In this document: one piece after another, positions 11,680-23,519 of the stretch
Layout: the number at the start of each line of letters is the position of its first letter
Numbering within the stretch: the first letter of the stretch is position 1
Assembly (NCBI GenBank): GCA_030710605.1
Contig: CP092875.1
Location: forward strand, 65,402,623 to 65,466,622
Reading direction: 5' to 3'
Length of the DNA stretch: 64,000 nucleotides
Origin: Cordylochernes scorpioides
Taxonomy: Eukaryota; Arthropoda; Arachnida; Pseudoscorpiones; Chernetidae
Position numbers and translations under genes: made by a program
The notes under the pieces: generated by a model
Told to the model about the DNA's origin: nothing
What the model saw: the letters and a program-made list of their open reading frames with translations, nothing else
Databases searched by the model: none

Positions 11680-11948
11680 TATATCTAAATTCGGTACACT
11701 GAGGTAATATATAATAGCGCATTCTATGATATTAAAGATTAAATATAAGGCTATGTAACGCGCTTTCTATATATAAGAAATGAAAGTATTAAATCATGAA
11801 TGTTTCTTTTATACATAAAACAAACTTCTACTGTCCTTACTCCGATGACAATGAACCAAGCCCTTCCAATATTTTTCATCGCAGTAAGGACAGCTTTTTT
11901 TATGGTTAAAAGAAACATTCCTGTTTCAATGCTTCCATTTCTTATATA
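11680..11948. mobile_element. Foldback-MITE family fragment (copy A)
   Basis: AAACTTCTACTGTCCTTACT and its inverse GTCCTTACTGCGATG-like parts flank GCCCTTCCAATATTTTTCAT, showing the family hairpin. A mariner relic (11949-12375) sits in its right arm. Same arrangement at 54880-55067 in B, where the arms pair better. Confidence 0.6.
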
Positions 11949-12375
11949 CGAGGGGTGTCCCATAAGTCCGTGGCCCGACCATGAGAACGAAATATTAGAA
12001 ACTAATAAATTTTACCATATATACCTTAAAGCCTTGTATAAAGATATGTAAATTCTCAAGATTCTACAACTAACCGTTTTTTTTTTGTTACCACATGCAC
12101 CCTTTTCACCAGATCTAGCTCCGTCTGACTTCCACATATTTCCTCATTTGAAAAAATCACTTTCTGGCATTCATTTTAGGTCAGATGAAGAGGTCTGTAA
12201 CATCATTTTTTGAGTCACTTGAAACATCGTTCTTTTTGGAGGGCATAAAAGCATTAGAACATCGCTGGAAAAAATGTATAGACCTTAAAGGGGATTATGT
12301 TGAAAAATAAATCATAATCATTTTATTAATCATTTTCTTTATATGTCGGGCCACCGACTTATGGGACACCCCTCG
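11949..12375 (+). pseudogene. Internally deleted mariner transposon (copy A)
   Basis: Terminal inverted repeats CGAGGGGTGTCCCATAAGTC / GACTTATGGGACACCCCTCG are flanked by TA. Between about 12090 and 12310 the plus strand, with frameshifts, encodes the C-terminal end of a mariner transposase: HAPFSPDLAPSDFH-like, then FPHLKKSL, RSDEEV and ALEHRWKKCIDLKGDYVEK before a stop. The last Asp of the DD34D triad is within APSD. The N-terminal two thirds are deleted. The element is also in B (55068-55492), so it predates the duplication. Confidence 0.85.
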
Positions 12376-12524
12376 TATATATATGGCACGTTATAGCCTC
12401 ATAATTAAGTATTTTTATACCAAAAGAATCACCTCTTTCTTTATTTGTACAACAGAACGATGCATTGTACATCACCACAGTAAAATACTGTGTAAAGGAA
12501 ACATTCCTGCTTCAATGCTTCTAT

Positions 12525-12840
12525 TTCAACAACAAACAACAACAAAAAGGCTTTTATTAGAGCCCATTGCCCTGTAAGGATTCGCCAAACAACAACAAAA
12601 TAATACAGTAATTTTTCCTATCTTTCTCCATATGCACGTGAACCTTTGTTTGAAAAAGGGATTTATTTACACATCTGTTCTAAAACTTTCCTCACTACTT
12701 CTTTTGTGTATGAATCTATTTACAATTGATCTGTAGAAATTATAGAGTTCTATTGCTATATTTTTCTTTTCTTTAATAGTTCTCAGCGTCTGCAGCGGGT
12801 TGATAAATCTCCAGAAGGTGATTTTGAGAGTTTTTTCTCT
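12525..12840 (-). mobile_element. LINE 3' tail with (GTT)n end (copy A)
   Basis: On the minus strand: an end of coding sequence like IAIELYNFYRSI then NRFIHKRGSEESFRTD with a stop, then a conserved 3' UTR (CCCATGGGGAAAGGG-type, TGTATGGCGAATCC, GGGCCCTAATAAAAGCC) and a GTT-rich tail at 12527-12550. Copies at 55645-55950, 59430-59665 and 41957-42267. Truncated; clade not assigned. Confidence 0.6.
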
Positions 12841-12859
12841 TTTTATTTCTTACATATTA

Positions 12860-14190
12860 AAAGATTAAAAATGTTGTAAAGACGCTAGCTACCTGTTTGG
12901 AACTTGGCGCATCGGCAAGGAATTGCAGCCAACACTTAATAAGGTATGATTTTTGATTTAAAACAAAATATGTGATATTTGAGTAAATACGTAAAAATAA
13001 TACATATATGTTATTATATATTGAAAATAAATTATGTTCAATAAAAATATATACAATATTTATTATATATTTCATATATTTTAAACACACACCCACAAAT
13101 ATATTATCAAAATATGTAAAATAATTTTAAATCTAAAGAGAGAGATTGTTTTCGAATCATACACCTGTTTATATGAAAAATTATATAAAATATGATAAAT
13201 TATTATATTTATATATCAATTTCATATATAATTAAAATATAAATTGAAAATTTATCACATTAAATATACTTTTTAAATTTTAGTTTTACTTATTTTAAAG
13301 CGTTTAATAAAAAAAAATCATATTACAAATTATATATTTAGCACTATTCATCAAAGTATATTTCTAACGTATTAATTATATTTTGAAATTAATATTTTTT
13401 AAATGGGAATAAAGTATGGCTACTTTCTCTAAAGAGAAGAAACATTTCATGCATTAATAAATTCCATTTTCTCTTTAAATGTAGCCCTAATCAAATAAAA
13501 AAAAATGACGAAAGAATAAAATGTATTCTAATTGGAAAGAAATATAAAAAGAACTAACAAATAAAGAATTCATTGAAGCAGAGCTCCTTTTAAAAAAGGA
13601 ATAGAAAGCAAAAAAGAAAGATTCGATTGCTTAGAGTCTAGGGTTACTTCATTAAAAAAATCTTTTTATTTACAATAAATTTGGCTGCAAGTTTACTAAG
13701 CATAAAAAGACGATTTTTTAAGCAGAAGATGAATGGGATGCAGAAGATAGACGAGCAGGGGGGCCAAATGCTGTATGCTTCCATTTCCGGACTGTTTCCG
13801 ACATCAGTGAGCAAAAAAAAGTTCATTTGCTAGATATGGATTATAAATTAGTGAGCAACAGTGGTGCTAAATTATTTTTTAAGCGTCTCTGAAATGTCTT
13901 TTTTCCTTCTTTGGTTTTTACCTTTTAGAAAATTTATTCTGCCCCATTTTTTTCCCTTGCAAATTATTTTAACCCTTGTATATATGGCGCGTATTTTTCT
14001 TTGAATAAACACATATATTTTTCCAATTTTTATATTTGAAAAATAAAAATTATTTACCCACACACACACATATATATATATATATAGAGTTTTAACAAAT
14101 ATAAATGTATTTTCAAAAATATAAATGGTACCTGTAAAACTCGATTATATATTTATTCTTCTTTTTTTTTTCAAAATGAAAAGGCATATA
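12860..14190. other. Nearly identical duplicated block, mostly AT-rich
   Basis: Compared with 55970-57290, the stretch 13100-14170 shows only scattered single differences over a kilobase, less than most of the duplication. A frame on the plus strand within it, 13725-13830 (KQKMNGMQKIDEQGGQ then MLYASISGLFPTSVSKKKF), follows TTTTTTAAGCAG, an acceptor-like site, and ends in TAG. In B one Leu is Gln. A minus-strand frame also stays open. Neither is convincing. Confidence 0.4.
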
Positions 14191-14310
14191 CTGGATCAAA
14201 ATGTCATTTATTTTACCAATATTTCAGTTGGCTGAACGCCAACCTTTATCAAGGTGTTATCACATATTTAATATATGCCTTTTTAAATATTTTGATCGAA
14301 TATACGAGTA
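14176..14310. mobile_element. Single arm of the GGCATATA palindromic element
   Basis: AAAAGGCATATACTGGATCA, ACCAATATTTCAGTTGGCTG, AACGCCAACCTTTATCAAGG and a closing ATATGCCTTTTT. Same sequence as each arm of 34071-34300. Confidence 0.75.
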
Positions 14311-14957
14311 TGTCTTTTAATTAAAGATTTATTTATGGATTTCTCTATTTTCAAAAATATTTATTAATTGTTAAAGGGTTTGCATTTTTCATTTAAAACC
14401 TTTTGTATTTTTATTTGTCCTCTTTAATACTCTATTTTTCCATATTTTAAAGTAAATGTTTGTAAATCTCTGATTCCATGCATTTCTTATGTATATTTTC
14501 ATAAAGAAATATATTTAATATTTCGTGCATTTATTATTACACCTTCATTAAGAATGAGAATTTAGTAACCATAAAAACGATATTAAAAACTTATTAAGTT
14601 ACGATATATTTTACAGAGAATTTCATTATAATAACAGTAAAATTATTTTTGCTAAAATATATAAATGAAGCTTTTAAATAATGTTTGCAAAATAGAAAAG
14701 TTAGCAAATTTCTGAACATAAATTACAAAATATAAATTGTTTTGCAAAAAATATATATTATATTAATATTATATAATATATAAAACTTGTAAAATATAAA
14801 ATATCCTTTATACAAAGGTAAATAAATAAGGGGAATATATTTGTGAAATTAAACAAAATAAAAAAATAGAAATCCCTTCATGATTATTCAATATAATCTA
14901 CATGTCTATCAACGCATAATTCGCATCTTTTTATTAGATCAAAAATACCATTTTTAT
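14310..14957. other. AT-rich spacer
   Basis: No gene or element recognised. Part matches 57300-57790 in B. Confidence 0.5.
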
Positions 14958-15589
14958 AAAACAAAAGGATTTAAAAGCGCTAATGTTTCTTTTATACATA
15001 AAACGAACTTCTACTGTCCTTACTGCGATGAAAAAATATATTGGGAGGGCTTGGCTCATCAGTGGTGAACCCTCCCAGCGATGAGCCAAGCCCTCCCAAT
15101 ATATTTTTTCATCGCAGTAAGGACAGTAGAAGTTCGTTTTATATATAAAAGAAACATTAGCGCTTTTAAATCCTTTTGTTTTATATGTATAGATGGCACG
15201 CTATTGCTTTGTGTTAATTTATTCCTAATGACCTTGTCTTTATGGTTTGCTGAAGAGCATTGCTCGAAGCAAATATTTGAATATAATTCTACTGTCCTAT
15301 AAGCTTATGTTCATAGTTTACTTAAAAACCATTTCTAAGATTCCATCCTTCAGTGTAGCATATAAAAGCAGAATGATTCAATACAATATTAGAACTCAGA
15401 GAAGCGGTCTGGTGGATTAAATTGGCGAAACAGCTGGGAGGGTTCACCACTGATGAGCCAAGCCCTCCCAATATATTTTTTCATCGCAGTAAGGACAGTA
15501 GAAGTTCGTTTTATATATAAAAGAAACATTAGCGCTTTTAAATCCTTTTGTTTTATATGTATAGATGGCGCGTTATTGCTTTGTGTTAA
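14958..15589. mobile_element. Foldback MITE, present only in copy A
   Basis: Flanked by TACCATTTTTAT on both sides (14946-14957, 15590-15601). B has a single such site (near 57805, ATACCATTTCTATTGAAC), so this is a post-duplication insertion with a target duplication of about 10-12 bp. Inside, 14975-15195 is a near-perfect hairpin with about 105-bp arms. Further arms run to ATAGATGGCGCGTTATTGCT at the right end. The frames across it are palindrome artefacts. Confidence 0.8.
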
Positions 15590-16074
15590 TACCATTTTTA
15601 TTGAACTTTATGTATAAACCTGCAAAATATATTTTTGCAACACGTCAATCACTTCGTCATCATTCTCCAATCTCTTTGAACCTTACTCTATTTTTAGAAG
15701 ACCAAAAAATATAATCTGAAAGTTTAAGGTCAAAGCTGTGAATGTTATAGAACCTTAAACCCTGATTTTTGTTCTTTGTTAGATTCGCCGTGTGAATTAG
15801 GGAATTTTCTTGTTATTTTCCACAAATTTGCTCTTATTTTCAACTTATCATTTGATACAAGGGAATATCATTTTTCAAAATAATATTTTAATCTAAAGCA
15901 GAAAATTATTTTGATCTTTAAAATGTTTCTATGTTAAAATTCGCTGCTCTAACCTCCTATTAATTATTGTTGTACCATGGTTGCCACGCATATATTTTCA
16001 CAATGATATCTAATAATATTTTTCATATATTCTAAATATTAATTTCAAATATATATATATATTTATTCATTATC

Positions 16075-16620
16075 ATATATCAAATCAGACGCGATATCCC
16101 CACATGAAATGCTTGCGTCAAGCAACAACACTAAAACAGAGAACTATTTTACAAAAACAATTGAAACCAAAATATAACAACAGAACAACCAATGAATTAA
16201 ATACAAATATATACATAGTTAACAATTACGGTTTTTTAACCAAGAGAGAAAATCATAGATATATTTACAAAATTTCTTAAATTTTAAATATGAGTCCTTA
16301 CTGTTTATAAACATAAAAAGATCCTTGTATTCAATGTCTTCCCGCTTTCTGTAGTTCTGGAACGGGTAGTTGGCGATCTAAGGATACGCTCCAGGAGCCT
16401 GGGTTACCTTTATGTTACTACTAGTAGTTCTGGAAGATTGGACATTCAATAAGCAGGTGACTGGAATCCTGCCTTCTCTCTCCACACCCTGGATCGTCTA
16501 TAGCTTATATAACTTTGTATGATGATTGAAAAACGATCTGGAAAGACGCTATATATGTATGAGGAGAAAATTAAGGCTGACGAATCTGCCAGACTGCCAT
16601 TTGGTGCTACAATAAATATT
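16075..16620 (-). pseudogene. LINE C-terminal fragment, only in copy A
   Basis: On the minus strand the end KFCKYIYDFLSWLKKP, followed by a stop, matches that of the better copy at 40974-41411. The 3' UTR shares CAGACGCGATATCC and CTTGCGTCA. Upstream it is shifted and broken (a rearranged zinc-knuckle segment near 16440-16500). Non-LTR retrotransposon remnant. Confidence 0.7.
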
Positions 16621-16639
16621 TATATTGTTTCAATTGATT

Positions 16640-17040
16640 TAAAAATCGCCTGGGCACAAATTAAATAATTGAACATTAATTATTTTATTTTTATTATATT
16701 ATTATTCATTAATAATTTAAATATTTAATATTTATATTGTCTCAATGAATAATTAAAGAAATAATAAAATATACAAAACATATTAATAATTGGGTTTACT
16801 ATTGAATTTAATTTTCTCTAATGTAAATCACCTTGCTTGTCAACAAATATGATTGTAAAATAATTTGTAACTGTCATTTTAACACCTTTATCTTGTATAA
16901 CCAGTCTTATTTATAAATAAACATTTTGTTTAACTTATTGAACGACACCTCGTTATTACTGCCATGACAATAATATACACTTCCCGCTCTTCGTGCGTCC
17001 AATAATCTCTTTTTTACCTCTTGTACCATATATATATGAA
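16640..17040. other. AT-rich spacer
   Basis: Low-complexity AATATTTAATATT-rich DNA; partly matches 58860-59110 in B. No feature supported. Confidence 0.5.
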
Positions 17041-17051
17041 TGATAACGTAC

Positions 17052-17153
17052 CTTGCATGTTCCTAATATGGGCGTGTGGGTGGGTGTCCAAGGACCCTGT
17101 TTTAGCCATCCCCGAGATGGCATTGTGACCATAACCTGGACACATCACGACAT
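17052..17153 (-). CDS. Candidate internal exon, 102 bp (copy A)
   Basis: Minus-strand exon with a strong donor (CAAG|GTACGT at 17052) and an acceptor-like TTGTAACTTGAAG before 17153. The open frame reads VVMCPGYGHNAISGMAKTG, SLDTHPHAHIRNMQ and ends one base into the next codon. In the matching block of B (59694-59795) the only exonic difference is silent (ACC/ACT, Thr in DTHP), while the adjoining sequence has several changes. GC content is well above the surroundings. I do not recognise the protein. A plus-strand frame over the same bases lacks splice support. Confidence 0.55.
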
Positions 17154-17159
17154 CTTCAA

Positions 17160-19500
17160 GTTACAAATATTTCACCACAAGAAATTTGTGTACATAATAT
17201 ATTCAGGAATACCAGGTATTGTGACAAATTCTAATAAGGACCCACTCTCTCTCTCTCTTTTAGCTCTTTGAGATCTAAACATTTTAAACATCTCTTATAT
17301 AAGATCTTGAAGATAGAGGTTGGCATTCATTGTTTTTGAAATAACAGATTTTTCGCCTAGAAAAGTATATATATTTTTAGACGTTTTATTTTTCCTTACA
17401 AGGAAAAAGATTATTTTTGTCAAAACGTTGAAAAATTTAAAACTATAGTATCTGCTTTATATAATATATTAACAATTTTTATATATTTACACCAAGTTGT
17501 GTTCATGTGCTTTCAACTACTTTCAAACCTGAAAAGTAAATAAAAGAATTAGACTATATCTCTAGTCAATATTGGCACAAACACTACCAGCAGCCATCTC
17601 TTGACCGTATCTACAGTATCTATCAGATTGTGACACCAGCTTTGACAAAATCAGAATATGGAGACCATGGTTTCGTTAATCCTCTGTCAGTCTTTTTTTT
17701 TTTTTTTTTTTTTGAGAGAAAGAAAGAGCGAGACGAAGAGATAACCTCTTTCCCTTATTGAGATCAAATCCCCTTTAGGCAAAATTTCCATTCATATCCA
17801 TATCCATATTTTTAGAGAGAGAATATAATAAAAAAATATTCCATATTTATATGGGCTTTTAGAGAATTATAAATTATAAACGTTTCTTAATTCTCTGAAA
17901 TCCTTGCAAAAAATATATAGTGTTGGAATATTAATAAAATACATAAGATAGGAAGAAGAAGCCGCCTTAGATTAGATTTCTTTGTTTCGGTTAACGCTTT
18001 ACTGACTCTATGATGAATGATGCAAAAAATGATACATGCAAACACTATTCAATTTTTAAAAATATTTTTCATTATTTAAATAGAAAGGCATATATTGGAT
18101 CAAAATATCATATTTATTATAATATAAAATATTATTTATTTTAAGGTAAAATAAATGATATTTTGATTCAATATATGGCTTTTTATTTAAGGATTTATTT
18201 ATGGATTGCTCTATTTAAAAATATTTTCATTATATTTTATCACTATTCAGAATATTTATAAGACTATTATTACCCTATTATTATTATTATTATTAAATTT
18301 TAGCCAATATTCACAGGAATATTGCTATGGAATGGCTATGAAAAATAGCTATGAATATAATAAAATATATGAATATAATAAAAATTGCTATGAAATGGAA
18401 TTTTGTTAACCAATTCCATTCCCCACATGCATGAACGAATATGAAAGATAAACTAGAAACCATTTATCTATTTAGTTTAGCTCGGCGGTATTTATGCAAG
18501 GATTTTGAAGATTAATATATACTAATTTAGCAGCACTAAAGAGGCAGCATTCTGTGAATATTATATTTAATTATATTTGACCGTTGACCCACTTGATATA
18601 TTGCTATAAAATAGAATTCTGCTGAGATAACATCTCAAGATACAATGCTGTTTATTACTGGAAAGATGTATTATAATAGTTTTAGAACATCTCTATATAT
18701 GTGTGTTAATGTATATTTGTTGACTGCATAGTTTTAAAATATTTTGTCAAAAATTAATTAGACTAATTTCAAATATTTTCTAGTTAATAAATTTACTAAA
18801 TGCATACTTATTTTGAATATTTTCATCGTATTTTTGGATTTTGAAAGATAACATCATATAAATTTATAATATAATAATATAATATTTGATAATATTTTTT
18901 ATGATAAATATTACCAAATATTATTTCTACAAACCTTAATGCAATGTTCAAAGTTATTAAATGAGATAATAAGTCACACCCCCTCATTTAATAATTTTAA
19001 TAATTGTAATAAGGTTTGTAGAGATATTATTTGATAATAGTAACCAAAAGAAACACGTTGCCAAAATATTTTAATTAAAAATATCATTTATATTTAAGAC
19101 AGTGTGTGAAAAGTATTTATATTTCAGAAATTTATATTTTTATTCATTTATATATAAATATATATACTCTATACAGGTGTTTTAAACCTTTAAGCCAATA
19201 TTTTAAAGTATTATATATAATAACTTTTTTACAATTTTATAAAAAACTTCTTAAGTAATATTTTAATTAATTTGAAGCGTTCACACACAATTATATATAG
19301 TAGATTAATATAAAGTATTATTTTTAATTTTTAATTAAAGTATTATATATATAATCTATATTAATAATATATAATACAGAAGAAAAAATATAAATATATA
19401 AAATATAATAGAGTAATAAAGTATATCTAATATTTATAATTATAATATTTAAAGTATTAAAACTTTAAAATTTATTTAAAATATATTTAGAGTAGTGTGT
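17160..19500. other. AT-rich duplicated spacer with small palindromes
   Basis: Contains a poly-T run (17689-17714), a short inverted element at 18085-18190 (AAAGGCATATATTGGATCAA and inverse) and another near 18870-19040 (TTTCTACAAACCTTA and inverse). The rest is collinear with 59800-62630. No gene recognised. Confidence 0.5.
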
Positions 19501-19509
19501 AAAGAAAAA

Positions 19510-19790
19510 TAAACACAAATCGACCAAAAGAAAATATTTGTGGAAATTTTCCATTGACCAATGTAAGCAAATGAGAAAGCAAAGCAGAAGACCGCCACAA
19601 GATCGTTTGCAATTAATCGATAGGGGGCAGGCGAACAAAGGCAGCAGAAGACATATGTTATTTCCATCTGAGAGCTCCCCGCGTAATGGAGATCTTGGAG
19701 GAGATCGGCTGCTGCGCTGGATTTCCCGCCCTTTCTATCGGATCGTCTGATATACTTGTACTTTAAACCCTCGGCTGCTTTATTAAATTA
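19510..19790 (-). other. Ultraconserved duplicated block, possible exon (copy A)
   Basis: Apart from a few bases at its edges, I find no difference from 62632-62912 over about 270 bp, in a region where flanks differ. It is much GC-richer than its surroundings. The minus strand has a long open frame through it: YIRRSDRKGGKSSAAADLLQ, DLHYAGSSQMEITYVFCCLC, SPAPYRLIANDLVAVFCFAF and SFAYIGQWKIS. The plus strand is also open (MWKFSIDQCKQMRKQSRRPP...). Splice sites are not decisive on either strand. It could be an exon with part of a 5' UTR, or a conserved regulatory element. Confidence 0.4.
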
Positions 19791-20033
19791 TTTTGTATTA
19801 GAGAAATGCGTTTTTAAAGTTCTGCATAAATTTGGAAATAGTTTTTAGAATTTTGAAATCTACATTTTAAAATTATGCCGTTTGTGACATGGAAATATAT
19901 TTGTTTTTAAATAGTGTAACAAATATTTTAAAAGTTATTCGTAACCATTTATATGTTATATACTTTTCTTTATATATGTTTTACAGAAAGGTTTCTATGA
20001 TTGTATATTTCACATATTTGAATATTAAAAAAA

Positions 20034-20120
20034 AAAACATATATTGGATCAAAATATAATTTATTTTACCAATATTTCAGTTGGCTGAACGCCAACCTTT
20101 TTCAAGGTATTAGAACACCT
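20034..20120. mobile_element. GGCATATA palindromic element, single arm (copy A)
   Basis: ATATTGGATCAAAATATAAT, ACCAATATTTCAGTTGGCTG and AACGCCAACCTTTTTCAAGG. B partner: 63165-63250. Another copy at 20685-20780 lies next to the maT insertion and is private to A. Confidence 0.7.
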
Positions 20121-20189
20121 TGATGTGTAACATTTTACATTCGCTATAATATATATAATACAACTATAGTTAAGAATTATATTAGTTAA

Positions 20190-20540
20190 GAAAAAAGAAA
20201 AAGGCATCTCCTGATCGTAAAACTAGAAGTTGCTGATTGCTTGCGCCATCTGTCGGAATAAATAAAACTATTCTTGGGTGCTGCGCTGTATAGGAGCTCC
20301 ATCTATTATTTCTTCCAGTGGTGAATCTGTATAAAACCGGTGGTCTTAATAAAGCTTTGTGTGTGTGTGTATATAAACTATTCTTTGATTTTTTAATTAT
20401 TCCAGAATTGGCCAAATACCCATTCTTGATTAATCAAGAAAAGCTAACCACGTATGCGTTTCGGGCTGTTGGCCCTCGTCAACGTGGTACAAGGTGCAAC
20501 TTTTAGTTGCACGACAAGGAGAGAGATGCCTTTTTCTTTT
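20190..20540 (-). mobile_element. Hammerhead-bearing element, family 1 (copy A)
   Basis: Bounded by AAAAAGGCATCTCCTGATCG and its inverse ending GAGATGCCTTTTTC. Terminal repeats include the CTAGAAGTTGCTGATTGCTTG / TTTTAGTTGCACGA relation. A hammerhead motif lies at 20447-20488. A stretch at 20270-20375 (TATAGGAGCTCCATCTATTA, CGGTGGTCTTAATAAAGC) recurs inverted at 46660-46770 and appears to be a nested insertion. Confidence 0.6.
20447..20488 (-). ncRNA. Hammerhead motif with C3 changed (copy A)
   Basis: Stem I ACCACG/CGTGGT, core TTGACGAG (the essential first C of CUGANGA is T), stem II GGC-CAACA-GCC, CGAAAC, and ATA at the cleavage position. The C3 change should abolish cleavage. Confidence 0.7.
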
Positions 20541-20883
20541 TTTCTTCTTAATTTATTCACCTGATCCCATTACAATTTCAATTTTGTACTCTTTTTTTAG
20601 TATATCCTTAGTGTGTTTGCTTAAATCTTTAAATCCCTAGAAACAGCCGAAAAATATAGAATATATTATTATATTTAATTAAAAAGGCATATATTGGATC
20701 AAAAAATCATTTATTTTACCAATATTTCAGTTGGCTGAACGCCAACCTTTATCAAGGTATTATAACATATTAATGTGTGTCAACAACAAACTCAGCGCCA
20801 CATAACGTCAATAGAATTAAGTTTTAAAATATTTTTGCTTATATTCAATGAGGAGAAAAAGATTGATATATAAATTTATATTA

Positions 20884-22198
20884 CACAGTCTAGCCATAAA
20901 TTTTGTTACAAACAATTTTATAAATTAAATGATTAAGAACAAAAACTAATGGAATATAAATACAAATTTTATTAGCCAATAGGACATAGATTTTAAATAT
21001 ATACAATTATTCACAATGTCCTCCCTTATTTTTGATACAGGATCTCAAAGGTTTGGGCCACTTATCTATGGCAACACGTACCTTTTCTAAAGATATTTCT
21101 TTCATTGCTCTCACCAATGCTGATTTCAATTGATCCAAATCATGATATCTTTTAGAGCACACCTTCTCCTCTAATAATGCCCTCAAACTGTAATCAAGGG
21201 GGTTTAAATCAGGGCTTCCAGAGGGCCATCCATTGGCCTTTATGAACTCCTAAACATTCGTCTCCAACCATTGGTGAGTTGATTTAGTTTTGTGATCAGG
21301 AGCTGAATCTTTTTGAAATATCCAATGTTCTCCATTAAACATTTTTGCATTCAGAGGCTTTACTATTTGTTCCAAAATATCTTCTTGATAGTTTTGAGCT
21401 GTAGTTTTTACCCCTTTGGCACAGAAGTGGAGATCTGTTACACCTTGGTAGCTAACTCCCCACCAAACCATGACAGAAGAAGGTTGGTGACTTTTTTCAA
21501 GTCTTCTGACTTTCAAAGAAGCTTCTAGAGAGCTAGGAGCATATATCCTATCATTCTGACGATTAATCTTTTCCTCGACAGTGAAATTTTTCTCGTCTGT
21601 GAAAAGGATTCTCTCATGCCACCGATCATCATGCCGCGGCAACAACATTTTTGATCTAACCCTTCTAATATCTTTAAGAGCAGGGGTTATCAAATGACCT
21701 GTACGTCGTTTGAAAGCTCTCAGTCCAAGGACTTCGTTGATTATCCTGGAAACGGTTCTTGGAGCTAAATTCATCTGCTTTACTAAGATATTTTGTTTGC
21801 GGCGTGGATTTCGACGAATTCTTTCGCGAATGGCTTTTATAGCTGGTTGCGTTCGTTGCACGCGCGGTCGACCAGATCTTTCAAGGTCATTAATAGTGCC
21901 AGCCTTGTTGAACCTTTCAATGGTTCGATAAACAAATTGACGCGTAATATTAATAAATTATAAAAGTTTAAAAATGGATGAAGGACTTTGTCCTACCTTG
22001 TGTAAGGCTATTACAGATATACGGTTTTCTTTAACACCCCAATCCATTATCAAAAAACAAATTTATTCCGATTTTTTTCTAAACACGTGTGCACGAGATA
22101 TTCAAATAACAACTACCGTATTTTGAATACTTCACGCGGTCAAATTAAAATTTTTATCACTGATTTGGTTTTGTAACAATATTTATGGCTAGACTAAG
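20884..22198 (-). mobile_element. maT-type (DD37D) transposon, only in copy A
   Basis: Inverted ends CACAGTCTAGCCATAAA / TTTATGGCTAGACTAAG, flanked by TA (20882-20883 and 22199-22200). Length about 1.3 kb, normal for the family. Segment B has no insert at the equivalent place near 63670. It carries one transposase gene (21007-22047). Confidence 0.88.
21007..22047 (-). pseudogene. maT (Tc1/mariner superfamily, DD37D) transposase
   Basis: Starts MDWGVKENRISVIALHK. An N-terminal HTH region follows (RQFVYRTIERFNKAG, a GRPR AT-hook-like stretch LERSGRPRVQRTQ, then RTVSRIINEVLG). Catalytic residues: D in ILFTDEKNF, D in WIFQKDSAP, and D in GSPDLNPLDYS. I count 37 residues between the second and third. 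Broken by a frame loss near 21950 (after FKLL) and a TAG near 21252 in place of a sense codon just before EFIKANGWPSG. The rest is open, ending KNKGGHCE. About 345 codons, the usual length. Recently dead. Confidence 0.88.
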
Positions 22199-22299
22199 TA
22201 TGGACAAAATAAAATTTGTAAAATTTTTATATAATAAATAAAAATCCTGAGAAAAATCGACATTGATGGCCTTTTAAAAATATTTTATTCCGTTTGCTT

Positions 22300-23480
22300 T
22301 CATGTCTGTCTATCATCCTGTTTGTCCACAAATCTTATAATATTTTTAGTATACTAACAGAGAGAGCCTAGAAGTCTGAAATTTGGTTCACTTCTTCAAA
22401 CCTGGTGACCATTAAGTTGAAAAATATTCGAACTTCTGTGGCTGATCGGCAATGGACTAATTTTATTTTCTTTATTTGCTTTCAAATTTTATGATCACTT
22501 AAAAAATATATTCTTCAAAACCACACAGAAGTCTGAAAATTTGTAGACAATATCAATACAGCTAACAATTCAAGTAAAGCAAATTTCAGACTTATTGATG
22601 GTCGATAATAGAGATTGTTTCAATTATTAAAACTAATTTTGTGATTATCCGTCTTTATTTCTGTTTCTTTGATGCCAAGGTGGCGCGCTTTAGGCAATCT
22701 TTCTCTACTTTTCTTTCACCAATCTGTATTACAAGCCAAGGAAAAATCTTAAAACAAAATGTTCAGCTATTTAAGAGAACATTGAAATTTATAAATGGCT
22801 TTATAATTAAAGTGGAAAAAGAAACTTTGTAATTTAGTTGACGATAAATATAAGATAGCTATACAAGCTGACTACGTAGATGTCTAGTACTTCATAGACT
22901 CGGTCAATCCAACTAACATTGCAAGTTAACAAAATTTCAGACTTATAGGTGACCGTAGTAGTCGGGAATAAAGAATTTGTAGATTTCCTTTCAAACGAAG
23001 GTAAGTAAACGCAGCAGCTTCACTGACCGAATGAGCAGCTGGAGTTCTCCAAGGTATAAGGGTGGTCGGGACTGGACTATTTCCATATTTTCTTTCAACT
23101 TTTGTGACAAAATTTCAATATAATTCCAGACCACATAGAAGTCTGATAGCTTGCACACTTGCTCAATCCAGATAAAAATGCAAGTCTACAAAATTTAAGA
23201 CTTCTGGGTTGTCGGTAATGGACAAATTTCATATTTATTTTCTAAATTTATGATGAATATATAATGTACTTCCAGACCACAAAGAAGTATAAAACTCACT
23301 AATCAAGCTAACAACGCAAGGGTATAAAACATCAGAATTCTAGATAGCCGTCTGATGTTTCGGAATAGACTAAAATATAATTTGCATATATACCAAAAGA
23401 AGAAAATAGGTACAGCCGTTTGTGGCGTAATAAACGTCTGAAATTTCGTAAAAATAAATCGGTAGTATGAACTAGAGCTA
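22300..23480. repeat. Degenerate tandem repeat around AGAAGTCTGAAA
   Basis: Loose units at about 22360, 22520, 22880, 23130 and 23270 share AGAAGTCTGAAA..., CAATCCAGCTAAC..TGCAAG and AAATTTCAGACTT..GGTGACCG. They are interrupted at 22634-22870 by a separate repeat. B shows its start at 63740-64000. The CATGTCTGTCTATCATCCTG start is Helitron-like, but no end is identified. Confidence 0.5.
22634..22870 (+). repeat. Dispersed ~230-bp repeat, copy 1
   Basis: TTTCTTTGATGCCAAGGTGG, CTTTCACCAATCTGTATTAC and TTAGTTGACGATAAATATAA are shared in order with 24490-24715. Function unknown; no terminal repeats seen. Confidence 0.7.
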
Positions 23481-23519
23481 TACTTATTTGTGAGGTTATA
23501 TAATTCTTTTTATAGCAAT

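Larger units (their letters stand above)
1440..22600. repeat. Segment A of a long direct duplication
   Basis: Collinear with about 46800-64000. Anchors: 1527 and 46890 (TGCTGTATA...), 3504-3686 and 49404-49586, 6720-6968 and 53424-53677, 12840-14170 and 55950-57290, 17052-17153 and 59694-59795, 19510-19790 and 62632-62912. The window edge at 64000 matches A near 22560, so the true end lies outside. The offset falls from about 45.4 kb to 41.4 kb because A has gained insertions. Same orientation. Confidence 0.9.

Noticed and set aside
15428..15470. CCACTGATGAGCCAAGCC in the foldback MITEs as a hammerhead core
   Set aside because: CTGATGAG is present, but no GAAAC strand or stem II follows, in any of the copies.
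14880..15595. Short proteins with SFIHKTNFYCPYCDEKIYWEG
   Set aside because: Read through hairpin arms of the foldback MITE; the same peptide appears wherever the repeat occurs.
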